A stretch of DNA of 50,415 bases. Origin: Runella sp. GTDB lineage: Bacteria > Bacteroidota > Bacteroidia > Cytophagales > Spirosomataceae. The notes under the pieces are model-generated. The model did not search any database and had not been told where the DNA came from. It saw only the letters and a program-made list of their open reading frames with translations. The stretch is taken from assembly GCA_023254175.1 (NCBI GenBank), contig JALQYJ010000153.1, positions 1 to 50,415 of the forward strand, in the 5' to 3' direction. Within the stretch, counting starts at the first letter, position 1, and every line of letters begins with the position of its first letter. The translations under genes were made by a program, and so were the position numbers. This document shows, one piece after another, positions 1-9,278 of the stretch.

Positions 1-103
1 AGGCACAATTGATTAAGACCTTCCAAGTTTATAATACCACTGATTATCAATTATTTATACCCCAAATTTAAAAAATCTGCTCTACTTAGTATACGATAAG
101 TAA

Positions 104-865
104 TCAAAACATTCGAATAACGTCATATCCAAAACGGGCAATAAGGCCAACAATAACTACCAAAAATACCGTCCGAACAAATGTATTTCCGCGTAAAAGG
201 GCCATTTTACTCCCCAAATATGCCCCCAACACATTACAAATCATCATCGGAATAGCGATTTCAAATTCAACATACCCCTTCCATACCAAGAATACTAAAG
301 ACGATAAATCAGCCACTACGTTAATGATTTTGGCAATTGCTGACGCCTTCAAAAACTCAAAACCCAGCACACTTACGAATCCAAACACCAATAAACTTCC
401 CGTTCCTGGACCAACAAATCCATTATAAAAGCCCATTGTCATCCCCAACAATAAACCATACCACGGCAGTCGAACTGCCGCTACTCGTTGTGAGTCGTGT
501 TGCCCCAAGGTTTTATTGGAATACGAATACACGGCAATTGCACTCATCACAGCCAAAATGAGTGGTTTGAGTACTTCTGTTTTCATGTAACTAGCGATGG
601 TCGCACCCAAATACGACATGATGGCCGTGCCTACTGCTGTAATCATGACCAATTTCCACGGAACTGGTACTTTACGAGCATATTGATACCCCGCAACGCT
701 CGTTCCTAAAAAAGAAGCAAAACGGTTGGTACCTACCACTTGTACTACCGAAAAATGGGGATATAAGATAAAAAGTGCGGGAGCTTGAACCAGGCCTCCC
801 CCACCTACAATCGAGTCGACAAAGCCAGCTAATAAGGCAGCAAAAGAAGCTAAGAGTAATTCCAA
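104..865 (-). CDS. TSUP (TauE/SafE) family membrane permease
   Basis: 253-residue polytopic inner-membrane protein of the sulfite exporter TauE/SafE (DUF81/TSUP) family, which moves small anions such as sulfite, sulfoacetate or other organosulfur compounds. The family signature is visible as two related glycine-rich motifs, GFVDSIVGGGGL near residues 14-25 in the N-terminal half and GFYNGFVGPGTGSLL near 144-158 in the C-terminal half, with about eight hydrophobic segments. Length is normal. It is read on the minus strand, downstream of glmS, but a strong terminator at 892-922 separates the two, so it is probably transcribed on its own. Substrate cannot be told from sequence. Confidence 0.88.
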   Translation of the reverse strand: MELLLASFAALLAGFVDSIVGGGGLVQAPALFILYPHFSVVQVVGTNRFASFLGTSVAGYQYARKVPVPWKLVMITAVGTAIMSYLGATIASYMKTEVLKPLILAVMSAIAVYSYSNKTLGQHDSQRVAAVRLPWYGLLLGMTMGFYNGFVGPGTGSLLVFGFVSVLGFEFLKASAIAKIINVVADLSSLVFLVWKGYVEFEIAIPMMICNVLGAYLGSKMALLRGNTFVRTVFLVVIVGLIARFGYDVIRMF

Positions 866-891
866 AGAAAATGCAGTTAATGAAATTAATA

Positions 892-922
892 CTAAAAAAG
901 GGAGATAAACTCCCTTTTTTAG
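892..922 (-). terminator. Intrinsic terminator after glmS
   Basis: Perfect 13-bp stem (892-904 with 910-922) around a 5-base loop. The stem is A/T-rich at its base and GGGAG/CTCCC at its tip, with a run of six T on the minus strand transcript. It lies 58 bases after the glmS stop and before the TSUP start. Confidence 0.85.
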
Positions 923-979
923 ACAACCTATCTTTTTTCTTTCGAGTTCTATTCTCTATCAACAAAATACTAGCATACG

Positions 980-2818
980 CTACTCTACCGTCACCGATTT
1001 AGCCAAGTTGCGAGGTTGGTCTACGTTTCGGCCTCGCATCACAGCGATGTAATACGACAGTAACTGCAACGGAATCGACGATAAGAGTGGCATCAAGATT
1101 TCGTGCGTTTTTGGAATCTCAATCACAAAATCCACCATGCTATGAATCAACGAGTCGCCTTCGGTCACAATCGCAATAACGCGCCCTTTCCGTGCTTTTA
1201 CCTCCTGAATGTTAGAAACTACTTTTTCGTACGAGCTGTCTTTGGTAGCAATAAATACCACAGGCATATCTTCGTCGATAAGCGCAATCGGGCCATGTTT
1301 CATCTCGGCGGCAGGATAGCCCTCCGCGTGGATGTACGAGATCTCTTTAAGTTTCAACGCCCCTTCCAGCGCCACAGGAAAGTTTAAGCCACGTCCTAAA
1401 TAAATAAAATTGCGGGCATAGGTAAAGATAAAAGCAATCTCTTTGATTTTATCAGCCGCTTTCAACACCTGTTCTACCTTACGCGGAATGTTTTCCAATT
1501 CAATCAACAATTGGCGGTACAAACCCTCCGAAATCGTCCCCCGTTTTTTGGCCACAGCAATGGCCATTTGGGTAAGTACCGTTACTTGCGCCGTAAATGC
1601 TTTGGTACTTGCCACCCCAATTTCGGGCCCCGCGTGGGTGTAAGCTCCTGCGTGGGTTTCGCGCGCAATCGACGAACCTACGACGTTACACACGCCAAAA
1701 ATGGTGGCTCCTTTGGATTTTGCCAATTGAATCGCCGCCAAGGTATCGGCCGTTTCACCCGACTGCGAAATCGCTATCACAAAGTCTTTCTCACGAATAA
1801 TTGGGTTTCGATACCGAAACTCCGACGCGTACTCGACTTCAACGGGAATACGGGCAAGTTCTTCAAAAATATATTCCGCTACAAGTCCCGCGTGCCAAGA
1901 AGTCCCACAACCTACGATAATGATGCGTTTGGCATCGGCCAATTTTCCCATGTATTCGCTCAAGCCACCCAATTGTAGACTTCCCTCTTCGCTATTTACA
2001 CGTCCACGCATGCTATCTGCAATCGAACGCGGCTGTTCGAAGATTTCTTTCAACATAAAATGGTCGTATCCTCCCTTTTCGATGGCCTCTAATTCTAGCT
2101 CAAGTTTCTGGACATAAGGCAATTGTCGTTCGTTTTCGAGGTTGACAATTTTTAACTCGTTACTACGCACCAACGCAATTTGGTTGTCATCCAAGTACAC
2201 TACATCTTTGGTATATTCAATGATGGGAGTTGCATCTGAGGCAAAGAAAAACTCGTTTTCTCCCACCCCAATCACCAAAGGGCTACTTTTGCGCGCTGCA
2301 ATAAGTTGTGTTGGGTCATCTTCCGACATCACCACAATGGCATAAGCCCCCACTACCTCTTGCAACGCCAAACGTACGGCTTCTTCGAGCGTACAATTTA
2401 CTTCCGACTGAATATCTTCAATGAAGTGAATCAATACTTCCGAATCGGTTTCGGAGCGAAATTCGTGCCCTTTTTGAAGAAGTTTTTGTTTTATAGTAGC
2501 GTAATTTTCAATGATTCCGTTGTGAATAATCGCCAATTTTTGGTGGTTAGAATAGTGCGGGTGCGCGTTTCGGTCGTTGGGTTCGCCGTGGGTTGCCCAG
2601 CGCGTATGGCCAATTCCAATCGACGCTGTCGTATCTTTCGTTTTTAATTCTTCTTCTAACGCCGCAACCTTTCCTTTCTTTTTATAAATAGTCAAATCGC
2701 CTCCGTTTAAAAGAGCGATTCCTGCACTGTCGTACCCACGGTATTCCAGTCGTTTTAAGCCTTTAATAATGATAGGACAGGCTTCTCGATGTCCGACGTA
2801 TGCTACGATTCCACACAT
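980..2818 (-). CDS. glmS: Glutamine--fructose-6-phosphate aminotransferase (isomerizing)
   Basis: 612-residue GlmS, which makes glucosamine-6-phosphate from fructose-6-phosphate and glutamine for peptidoglycan and LPS precursors in the cytoplasm. The start is fixed by the catalytic N-terminal cysteine (MCGIVAYVG). The class-II glutaminase domain covers about residues 1-220 with RGYDSAGIA and HTRWATHGEP. Two SIS sugar-isomerase domains follow; CGTSWHAG, ISQSGETADT and ASTKAFTAQ are visible. The protein ends in the canonical KSVTVE. Length equals the family norm. It is monocistronic by position: its own promoter at 2924-2952 and a terminator at 892-922. Confidence 0.98.
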   Translation of the reverse strand: MCGIVAYVGHREACPIIIKGLKRLEYRGYDSAGIALLNGGDLTIYKKKGKVAALEEELKTKDTTASIGIGHTRWATHGEPNDRNAHPHYSNHQKLAIIHNGIIENYATIKQKLLQKGHEFRSETDSEVLIHFIEDIQSEVNCTLEEAVRLALQEVVGAYAIVVMSEDDPTQLIAARKSSPLVIGVGENEFFFASDATPIIEYTKDVVYLDDNQIALVRSNELKIVNLENERQLPYVQKLELELEAIEKGGYDHFMLKEIFEQPRSIADSMRGRVNSEEGSLQLGGLSEYMGKLADAKRIIIVGCGTSWHAGLVAEYIFEELARIPVEVEYASEFRYRNPIIREKDFVIAISQSGETADTLAAIQLAKSKGATIFGVCNVVGSSIARETHAGAYTHAGPEIGVASTKAFTAQVTVLTQMAIAVAKKRGTISEGLYRQLLIELENIPRKVEQVLKAADKIKEIAFIFTYARNFIYLGRGLNFPVALEGALKLKEISYIHAEGYPAAEMKHGPIALIDEDMPVVFIATKDSSYEKVVSNIQEVKARKGRVIAIVTEGDSLIHSMVDFVIEIPKTHEILMPLLSSIPLQLLSYYIAVMRGRNVDQPRNLAKSVTVE

Positions 2819-2846
2819 ACAGGTTGATGTTTAAGGTGAGTTGAAC

Positions 2847-2891
2847 TTAGGGTTTATTTTTAAAAAAAATTATCAAACGTTTTAACCCTAA
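2847..2891 (-). other. Hairpin-forming glmS leader
   Basis: The roughly 100-base leader between the predicted glmS start of transcription (about 2917) and ATG (2818) contains an 8-bp inverted repeat, TTAGGGTT at 2847-2854 and AACCCTAA at 2884-2891, closing an A/T-rich loop. It could influence glmS expression. I see no glmS ribozyme core. Confidence 0.4.
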
Positions 2892-2923
2892 AAACTTTTT
2901 TAAAAAACTTGGTTTTATCCTAT

Positions 2924-2952
2924 CAAAGTTAACAAAAAACCTTAAAAGTCAA
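2924..2952 (-). promoter_or_regulatory. glmS promoter, Bacteroidota type
   Basis: On the minus strand the -7 element TAACTTTG (2924-2931) matches TAnnTTTG, and TTG (2950-2952) lies 18 bases upstream, the expected -33 spacing. It predicts a transcript start near 2917. Confidence 0.65.
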
Positions 2953-2964
2953 GAAATATTACAA

Positions 2965-3007
2965 AAACAAAACGCGCAAGAGAAGATTTCCCTTGCGCGT
3001 TTTGTTT
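2965..3007 (-). terminator. Terminator after the DUF4270 gene
   Basis: 16-bp perfect stem (2965-2980 with 2992-3007), GC-rich core CGCGCAAG/CTTGCGCG, 11-base loop, flanked by A/T tracts. It sits 20 bases after the stop of the minus-strand DUF4270 gene and just upstream of the glmS promoter. Confidence 0.85.
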
Positions 3008-3027
3008 ATTTTTATTTTGCTTAATTC

Positions 3028-4476
3028 TTATTGAGCCGTAGTGTAAAATAACATCAATTTTATGTTTTCTTTATTCGGCGTAATCGTCAAACGATTCACT
3101 TGATTGTTCATCAGCGGATAATAACTACCTACAGGCTGCCCACTGCTTGAATACGACTGTATTTCACGTGCCCCACTAATTGGCATAAGCAGTAACCCTG
3201 GGTTTTTCTTAAATCCGACAGCCAACGCTTGCAAATAGGTAGTCAAGACAAAGTTATAATTACGGGTTTTGGTAGCATAGGGTACCACCTGTGGCAAAAT
3301 GTAACTTTGGAAGGTAGTTGCATCAATAGGTACCAAAAGCTCCGTTTCACCTTTTGTTCTCAATAAACGATTAGAAGCATCCGTTTCACCCAATGCCAAC
3401 CCAAGTGGCAAGGTATAAATGGAGTTTGCCCCTTCAGGCCAGGTAGGAGTAATAAACAATTCAGCACGATTTATCGCAATGCCTCTCAGTTTGAATAGTT
3501 CTTGAAGATAGGGGATTTCGAGTTTTGTTACAACCCCAAGAGCATCTTGAAGATAATTCATTCCACCCGTTTCGCTGGCAGGAAGTGGTTTTAAAGGTTG
3601 GAGTTTGCTCAAAGCCGTACCTTGGCGATCGGCTTCTACGTGGTTGAAACGTTTATTGATAAAAAATGTTTTTACCAACGCAATCGTATCGGCGGTGTTG
3701 TGGTAAAAAAGATTCAACGTAATTCCGCTCGACAGGGGAGAAAAACCAATCACAGAACCATTGGTAGCCGCAGGTACAAAAGTTAACCCTTTGATTGTCT
3801 GAGTAAATTTCGCGATAGTACTAGCTTCTGGCTTTCCGTTTAAGGCAAAAATTTCTTGTCCAAATGTGTTGGGTAACTTCACAGTTACCAGAGACGTTGT
3901 TCTCGGTGCTAGATAGAACCTATGATTTGCTAGTGGAACTGCTTCATAGGGCATAGTATTATTGTTATAATACATTTTACCCGTCAGGAGCGTATCTTTC
4001 ATGCGGTGTACTGCCAAATCAAACGGCTTAAGCGTGTCTCCATAATAATAGTTATAGGACATGCTAATTGTTAACGAATCGAAAGCATACACATTAGTAT
4101 TGGTTGTACCATCCGAATTAAGATTAAGGTTAAGCGTGCTTGTAAACTCCATGTAGGGCTGAGCAGTCACTTTACCAAATACAGGATCACGATAAGCCCC
4201 GAGCAACATACGTTGGGTACTTGAAGTTCTCACCGAATCTAGCAATACCGTGCTTGTACGGACAGTCAGCGTATCAGTAAATTTTACTTCAGCCATCACC
4301 TCGGGAGGCAGCCCAATTTCTTTGGGGGCTTCACACGAAATCAATGAAATAACCAATAAGGTGAGGGTACTTAGGCTCAGCTTAGCCAGCCAATTCGTTG
4401 TAAAGGTTATAATACGTCTCGGTAAAGTTTTCGTCTTCTTCGACCAGTTCCAACTTGCGTTCGGGCAATTCATCAA
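3028..4476 (-). CDS. DUF4270 family outer-surface lipoprotein
   Basis: Up to 482 residues. A hydrophobic stretch ending in a lipobox (VISLISC, Cys48) indicates a lipoprotein; the rest is beta-rich and resembles DUF4270 proteins, common secreted Bacteroidota lipoproteins of unknown function. DUF4270 genes are often found next to the short glycogen synthase, as here. The start is uncertain: the only ATG pair in frame (4476/4473) lies 95 bases inside the upstream gene, giving a long positively charged n-region before the signal core. A non-ATG start nearer the stop of the upstream gene (4382) is possible. Co-transcribed with the 4382-5191 gene and closed by the terminator at 2965-3007. Confidence 0.75.
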   Translation of the reverse strand: MMNCPNASWNWSKKTKTLPRRIITFTTNWLAKLSLSTLTLLVISLISCEAPKEIGLPPEVMAEVKFTDTLTVRTSTVLLDSVRTSSTQRMLLGAYRDPVFGKVTAQPYMEFTSTLNLNLNSDGTTNTNVYAFDSLTISMSYNYYYGDTLKPFDLAVHRMKDTLLTGKMYYNNNTMPYEAVPLANHRFYLAPRTTSLVTVKLPNTFGQEIFALNGKPEASTIAKFTQTIKGLTFVPAATNGSVIGFSPLSSGITLNLFYHNTADTIALVKTFFINKRFNHVEADRQGTALSKLQPLKPLPASETGGMNYLQDALGVVTKLEIPYLQELFKLRGIAINRAELFITPTWPEGANSIYTLPLGLALGETDASNRLLRTKGETELLVPIDATTFQSYILPQVVPYATKTRNYNFVLTTYLQALAVGFKKNPGLLLMPISGAREIQSYSSSGQPVGSYYPLMNNQVNRLTITPNKENIKLMLFYTTAQ

Positions 4477-5191
4477 AAATTTGGTTTAAACTTTCACTAA
4501 AATCATCGTCAGCTTTTACTACGGCATCGGCATACGCACATCCAATTTTGACAAAACCCTCAAAATCAGCCGAACGTAGATGCGCCAGTGCCTCGTCGCT
4601 CACGTCCATGGCTTTGGCTTTTTCTAAAATGGCTCCTTCAAATTTATAATTGAAGGCATTGTTGTACATGGTGAAGACACACTTGGTATCTTTAAACATT
4701 GGGTCGTTTTTATACGTAGTTTTCAGATACAACGGAATAAGTGCCGTCATCCAGTCGTTACAATGTACAACATCAGGCGCCCAGCCCAACTTCTTGACGG
4801 TTTCGAGTACGCCCTTACAGAAAAAGATAGCACGCTCATCGTTGTCGTCAAAAAAATTGTTGTCCTTATCTAAGAAAACGGACTTCCGATGAAAATAGTC
4901 TTCGTTGTCTATAAAATAAACTTGTAGTTTAGCGCTCGGTATAGAGGCAACCTTGATAATTAGGGGTTTCTCGTCGTCGCCGACCGAAATATTAATACCA
5001 GAGAGACGGACTACTTCATGAAGACGATTCTTACGTTCGTTGATGAGTCCAAAGCGGGGCACTAAAATGCGAATTTCCATGCCGCGCTCCTGCATTGCTT
5101 GGGGTAGTTTTCGTACGTATTCTGCTACCTCGGTAATCTGGAGAAAAGGATTTATCTCGCTGGCTACATACAAAATCCGTAGTTTACTCAT
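4382..5191 (-). CDS. Short glycogen/starch synthase-like protein (GT5 N-terminal domain)
   Basis: 269 residues matching only the N-terminal Rossmann half of GT5 glycogen synthases: MSKLRILYVASEINPF at the start, then the PRFGLINERKNRLHEV and VVHCNDWMTALIPLYLKT segments. The ADP-glucose-binding C-terminal domain is absent. Full GlgA is about 480 residues, so this is either a short family version seen in Bacteroidota or a non-catalytic relative. The acidic tail (ELVEEDENFTETYYNLYNELAG) is specific to this form. It heads a two-gene operon with the DUF4270 lipoprotein, which it overlaps by up to 95 bases. A catalytic role is not proven by the sequence. Confidence 0.8.
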   Translation of the reverse strand: MSKLRILYVASEINPFLQITEVAEYVRKLPQAMQERGMEIRILVPRFGLINERKNRLHEVVRLSGINISVGDDEKPLIIKVASIPSAKLQVYFIDNEDYFHRKSVFLDKDNNFFDDNDERAIFFCKGVLETVKKLGWAPDVVHCNDWMTALIPLYLKTTYKNDPMFKDTKCVFTMYNNAFNYKFEGAILEKAKAMDVSDEALAHLRSADFEGFVKIGCAYADAVVKADDDFSESLNQIFDELPERKLELVEEDENFTETYYNLYNELAG

Positions 5192-5237
5192 AGGCTTTGG
5201 TGAAGCTTGATTGGATTGGTTTTGAAGAAAAATTTTG

Positions 5238-5268
5238 CAAAATTATACAAAAAATTGGCGAATTTCAA
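5238..5268 (-). promoter_or_regulatory. Promoter of the GT5-like/DUF4270 operon
   Basis: Minus-strand -7 element TAATTTTG (5238-5245) and TTG (5266-5268) separated by 20 bases fit the Bacteroidota sigma consensus. The predicted leader is about 40 bases. The rest of the 5192-5441 divergent gap holds no gene that I can see. Confidence 0.6.
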
Positions 5269-5441
5269 CCAATGTGGACGATATTTATTTCAGTTTAGCC
5301 CCTTCGAGCCTTCTCCTCTGTAGGTTTTGAGTAAGTCGTCTTTCCTATACGCTTTTAGTATAAATTCACGGTAAGCCCTACCTTTAAGCATTCACTTGTA
5401 AAATTAGCCGTTTTTACAATCAACTAAACCTCTCTACTACA

Positions 5442-6683
5442 ATGAGTTCAAACAAAATCGCCTACATTTTGCGCACCGCAGTAGTCATTTTTGGATTGGG
5501 GGCGGTAGAGATTAGTTGTTCCCCCTCCACTCAAGAAACTATGTCTTCTTCCAATCATAATTTTGGTTCAGACCTTGCTTTTTTAAAGAAGCATCAAGCT
5601 ACCCTCGTACTCGCCTCCCCCGACGATGACTCGGCTCAAGTGGCTGTGGTGACTGCTTTACAAGGCCGCGTCATGACTTCCACTGCTGGCGGCGCGTCTG
5701 GTAACAGCTACGGCTGGCTCAACTACAAACTGTTAGAATCGGGTAAATTTACCCCCCATATGAGTGCGTTTGGTGGTGAAGAACGATTTTGGGTTGGTCC
5801 CGAAGGTGGGCAGTTTTCGGTTTATTTTGAACAAGGCAAAGCGTTTTTGTTTGACAACTGGCAAGTTCCTGCTTTCATTGACTCGGAGCCGTTTGATTTG
5901 GTTTCCTCCGAAAAGTCGAAAGCGTCGTTTCGTAAAAAAGCCACTTTGACCAACTACTCTGGAACCACTTTTGACATTGAGATTTTGCGTAATGTAGAAG
6001 TAATGAGCAAGTTTTCGGTAGAAACTATTCTCCAACTCCCCCTCAAAGACGTAAAAGTAGTAGCCTACGAAACGCTAAACCAGATTATCAACGAGGGCAC
6101 CGACTGGAAAAAAGAAACAGGACTACTTTCCATTTGGATTTTGGGCATGTTTAATCCCACCCCCAAAACTACCGTCATTGTCCCTTTTAAAAATACAACT
6201 AATGCCAAAAGCTTAATCAACGACAGTTATTTTGGTAAAGTCCCCGCCGAAAGGCTCATTATTAAAGACAGCGTTTTGTTATTTGCTGCCGACGGCAAAT
6301 ACCGCAGCAAAATCGGCCTCCCCCCAAGCATTGCGGAGCCTGTCATGGGCAGCTACGATTCTGAAAAAGGGGTGCTCACCATCGTCACCTATGACCTTGA
6401 CCCCAACGGCGATTATGTAAACTCACTCTGGGAACTTCAAAAAGAGCCTTATAAAGGCGATGCCGCCAATTCCTACAACGACGGTCCTGTAGCCGACGGC
6501 ACGCAAATGGGTCCTTTTTATGAATTGGAATCGTCTTCGCCTGCTCGTCAACTCAAAAAGGGAGAAATTCTCGGCCACCGTAGTCGCACATTTCATTTTG
6601 AGGGGTTAGAATCACAACTCGAACCCATCGCCAAGCGCTTCTTGGGCGTGTCGTTGAAAGAAGTAGTAGCGTTGGAGAAGTAA
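5442..6683 (+). CDS. DUF6786 family lipoprotein
   Basis: 413-residue secreted lipoprotein. The signal peptide ends in a lipobox at Cys26 (VEISC), followed by a Ser/Asn linker. The body resembles DUF6786 proteins of Bacteroidota, a family without an assigned reaction. Motifs such as YGWLNYKLLESGK, GGEERFWVGPEGGQFS and YELESSSPARQLKKGE suggest a galactose-mutarotase-like beta-sandwich (this is inference). It is followed after 132 bases by the metalloprotease gene on the same strand; co-transcription is possible but no shared promoter was identified. Confidence 0.7.
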   Translation: MSSNKIAYILRTAVVIFGLGAVEISCSPSTQETMSSSNHNFGSDLAFLKKHQATLVLASPDDDSAQVAVVTALQGRVMTSTAGGASGNSYGWLNYKLLESGKFTPHMSAFGGEERFWVGPEGGQFSVYFEQGKAFLFDNWQVPAFIDSEPFDLVSSEKSKASFRKKATLTNYSGTTFDIEILRNVEVMSKFSVETILQLPLKDVKVVAYETLNQIINEGTDWKKETGLLSIWILGMFNPTPKTTVIVPFKNTTNAKSLINDSYFGKVPAERLIIKDSVLLFAADGKYRSKIGLPPSIAEPVMGSYDSEKGVLTIVTYDLDPNGDYVNSLWELQKEPYKGDAANSYNDGPVADGTQMGPFYELESSSPARQLKKGEILGHRSRTFHFEGLESQLEPIAKRFLGVSLKEVVALEK

Positions 6684-6815
6684 CGCAAATTGGCAAAGAG
6701 GGAGAATTTCTCTGGGCGTAAATGCCTCCTTTTTGCCAAAAATTAGGTTTCTTTGTAGAACACCCTTCGTAGGGAGTAGTCTAACCAATCAACAACCTAA
6801 TCTACCCAATTATTT

Positions 6816-9278
6816 ATGAAAAAACTCCTATTACTGGCGTTGTTTTCGACCTCCCTGTACGCCCAAAACCCCATTGAAACCTTCACCAAAGAAATGGAGA
6901 AGAAAGACGGTTTTTTGCCGTACTACTGGGACGCTAAAAAAGGCAAAATCTATCTTGAAGTAAAGCAGTTCGACACCGAGCTCCTGTACTACCCCACCCT
7001 TTCGCAAGGCATTGGTTCAAACGACATCGGCCTCGACCGTGGTCGTTTGGGGCAAGAGCACGTCATTAAATTTCAGCGAACAGGCAACAAAATCCTGATG
7101 CTTGAACCCAACTACGCCTACCGCGCCCTTAGCAAAGACCCCCTTGAACGCCGTGCGGTAGAAGAATCATTTGCACAGTCGGTACATTGGGGATTTGAAG
7201 TCTTGGCCGAAAATGCAGGTGCTGCTCTCGTAGATCTTACACCGTTCTTGATGCAAGACGCCGTAGGAGCCATTCAAGGCATTTCGCGTACACGTCAAGG
7301 TTCGTTTCGATTGGATGTTTCACGTTCGGCCATGTATCTGCCCAACACCAAAAACTTTCCCCAAAACACGGAGTTTGAAGTAACCATCACCTTGACGGGT
7401 GATGCTCCAGGAAGCTACCTACGCGAAGTTGTTCCAACCCCTTCGGTCGTGACCATGCGTCAGCACCATTCATTTGTACAACTTCCTGATAACGGTTACC
7501 AACCACGTGCATTTGATCCGCGCATAGGGTACATTTCGACGTCATACTACGATTATGCGACACCCATCAGTGAGCCTATTGAAAAGCGCTACATCGTTCG
7601 TCACCGTTTAAAGAAAAAAGACCCTAGCGCCGCCCTCAGCGAGCCCGTGAAGCCAATTGTGTATTACATCGACCCAGGCGCTCCTGAACCCATCCGTTCG
7701 GCGTTGGTAGAGGGTGCCAAATGGTGGAATCAAGCGTTTGAAGCGGCAGGTTACAAAGATGCTTTTCAAGTAAAATTGCTCCCTGCCGACGCCGACCCGA
7801 TGGATATTCGCTACAACCTCGTTCAATGGGTGCACCGTTCCACGCGCGGCTGGTCGTACGGGGCGAGTATTGTCGATCCTCGCACGGGCGAGATTTTGAA
7901 AGGAAAAGTGACGCTAGGTTCGCTGCGAGTACGTCAAGATTATTTGATTGCGCAGGGTTTGGTGGGTAATTTCCAAACCGATACGAGCAACGTAGAAGAT
8001 ATGCTAGGAATGTCGATTGACCGTTTGAAACAACTTTCGGCACACGAAATTGGACATACCTTAGGGCTCCCGCACAACTATGTTTCGAGCATTCACAACC
8101 GCGCTTCGGTGATGGACTATCCGCACATGCTGGCCGAGTTGAAAAATGGAAAAGTAGACTTGTCCAATGCGTATGACAAAAAAATTGGCGATTACGACAA
8201 GTGGTCTATCATCTGGGGCTACCAAGATTTTCCTAAGGGAACAGACGAGAAAAAAGCACTTAATAGCATTGTGGACCAAATGTACGGCAAAGGCTTGTAT
8301 TTCTTGACCGACCAAGACGCTCGTCCCGAAGGAAGTGCCCACCCTCAAACCCACCTGTGGGACAACGGTGTAAGTGCTACGGCCGAATTGAAGCGGGTAT
8401 CGGAAGTCAGAAGAGTAACATTGAATAATTTTGACGAACGTAAACTACGAACGGGGACCCCGATGAGTTCGTTGGAAGAGGTATTTGTCCCAATGTATAT
8501 GTTTCACCGTTTTCAGGTAGAGGCCACAGCCAAAGTTGTCGGTGGAGTCAATTATAAGTTTACTGTAAAAGGCGACAAAGACCTCACCACCACGCCCGTC
8601 AGCGGTCAAGAACAACGCGAAGCCTTGGAAGCCCTTCTCCAAACCCTTCAACCTAGTTTCTTAAGAGTACCTGAAACGGTATTGAAACTCACCCCTCCAC
8701 GGGCCTTTGGCTACGACGCTAACCCTCGCGAAACCTTCAAACGCCGTACGGGGCTGGTTTTTGACCCACTTGGCCCACCCGAAGCCTCAGCTGGATTGAC
8801 TTTACGAATGTTGCTCAATCCAGAGCGTTTGAGCCGCTTGGTGATTCAGTCCTCGTTCTATCCGTCGTTGTTGAGTTTGGAAGAAACCCTCGATAAACTC
8901 ATCGGTGCCACTTGGAAATCAAACGCCTCGCGGGCGGGCTACGAAGGTGAAATCGCTCGTTTGGTAGATAAAATGATGTTAGAAAAGCTCATTGAATTAT
9001 CTAACAACAAAGAGGTTACACCACAAGTACGGGCCGTCATCATGCTCAAATTGAGAGACTTAAACGTTTGGTTACAAAATCGTGGTGTTTCAGAAACCAA
9101 GCAAAAAGCGCATAATTTATTCGCTATTTACCAAATCGAAATGGTCAAAAACAATCCGTCAGAAGTAACCACTACTACCACCATGACTCCTCCCGATGGT
9201 CAACCCATCGAATCGGGCTATGACTGGTTAACCCCTGCTTGTGATTGGGAGTTGCCCGACTTTTCAAAAAAACATTAA
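6816..9278 (+). CDS. Secreted zinc-dependent metalloprotease (DUF5117/DUF4953 type)
   Basis: 820 residues. A Sec signal peptide of about 16 residues (MKKLLLLALFSTSLYA) sends it to the periplasm or outside. The centre carries the metzincin-like zinc motif HEIGHTLGLPH, with H410, E411, H414 and H420 as ligands and general base, followed by SVMDYPHM as the Met-turn-like segment. The flanking regions match the DUF5118/DUF5117/DUF4953 architecture of large Bacteroidota metalloproteases, normally 800-900 residues. Substrate is unknown. It is followed by a 391-base gap with no terminator that I can recognise. Confidence 0.88.
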   Translation: MKKLLLLALFSTSLYAQNPIETFTKEMEKKDGFLPYYWDAKKGKIYLEVKQFDTELLYYPTLSQGIGSNDIGLDRGRLGQEHVIKFQRTGNKILMLEPNYAYRALSKDPLERRAVEESFAQSVHWGFEVLAENAGAALVDLTPFLMQDAVGAIQGISRTRQGSFRLDVSRSAMYLPNTKNFPQNTEFEVTITLTGDAPGSYLREVVPTPSVVTMRQHHSFVQLPDNGYQPRAFDPRIGYISTSYYDYATPISEPIEKRYIVRHRLKKKDPSAALSEPVKPIVYYIDPGAPEPIRSALVEGAKWWNQAFEAAGYKDAFQVKLLPADADPMDIRYNLVQWVHRSTRGWSYGASIVDPRTGEILKGKVTLGSLRVRQDYLIAQGLVGNFQTDTSNVEDMLGMSIDRLKQLSAHEIGHTLGLPHNYVSSIHNRASVMDYPHMLAELKNGKVDLSNAYDKKIGDYDKWSIIWGYQDFPKGTDEKKALNSIVDQMYGKGLYFLTDQDARPEGSAHPQTHLWDNGVSATAELKRVSEVRRVTLNNFDERKLRTGTPMSSLEEVFVPMYMFHRFQVEATAKVVGGVNYKFTVKGDKDLTTTPVSGQEQREALEALLQTLQPSFLRVPETVLKLTPPRAFGYDANPRETFKRRTGLVFDPLGPPEASAGLTLRMLLNPERLSRLVIQSSFYPSLLSLEETLDKLIGATWKSNASRAGYEGEIARLVDKMMLEKLIELSNNKEVTPQVRAVIMLKLRDLNVWLQNRGVSETKQKAHNLFAIYQIEMVKNNPSEVTTTTTMTPPDGQPIESGYDWLTPACDWELPDFSKKH

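Noticed and set aside
1511-1978. 155-codon open frame opposite glmS
   Set aside because: It lies antisense within the well-conserved glmS gene, has no recognisable domain, and its composition follows the glmS codons in mirror image.
2819-2960. glmS ribozyme upstream of glmS
   Set aside because: The leader is short and A/T-rich with only one simple stem; the conserved pseudoknotted core is not seen, and the ribozyme is typical of Firmicutes.
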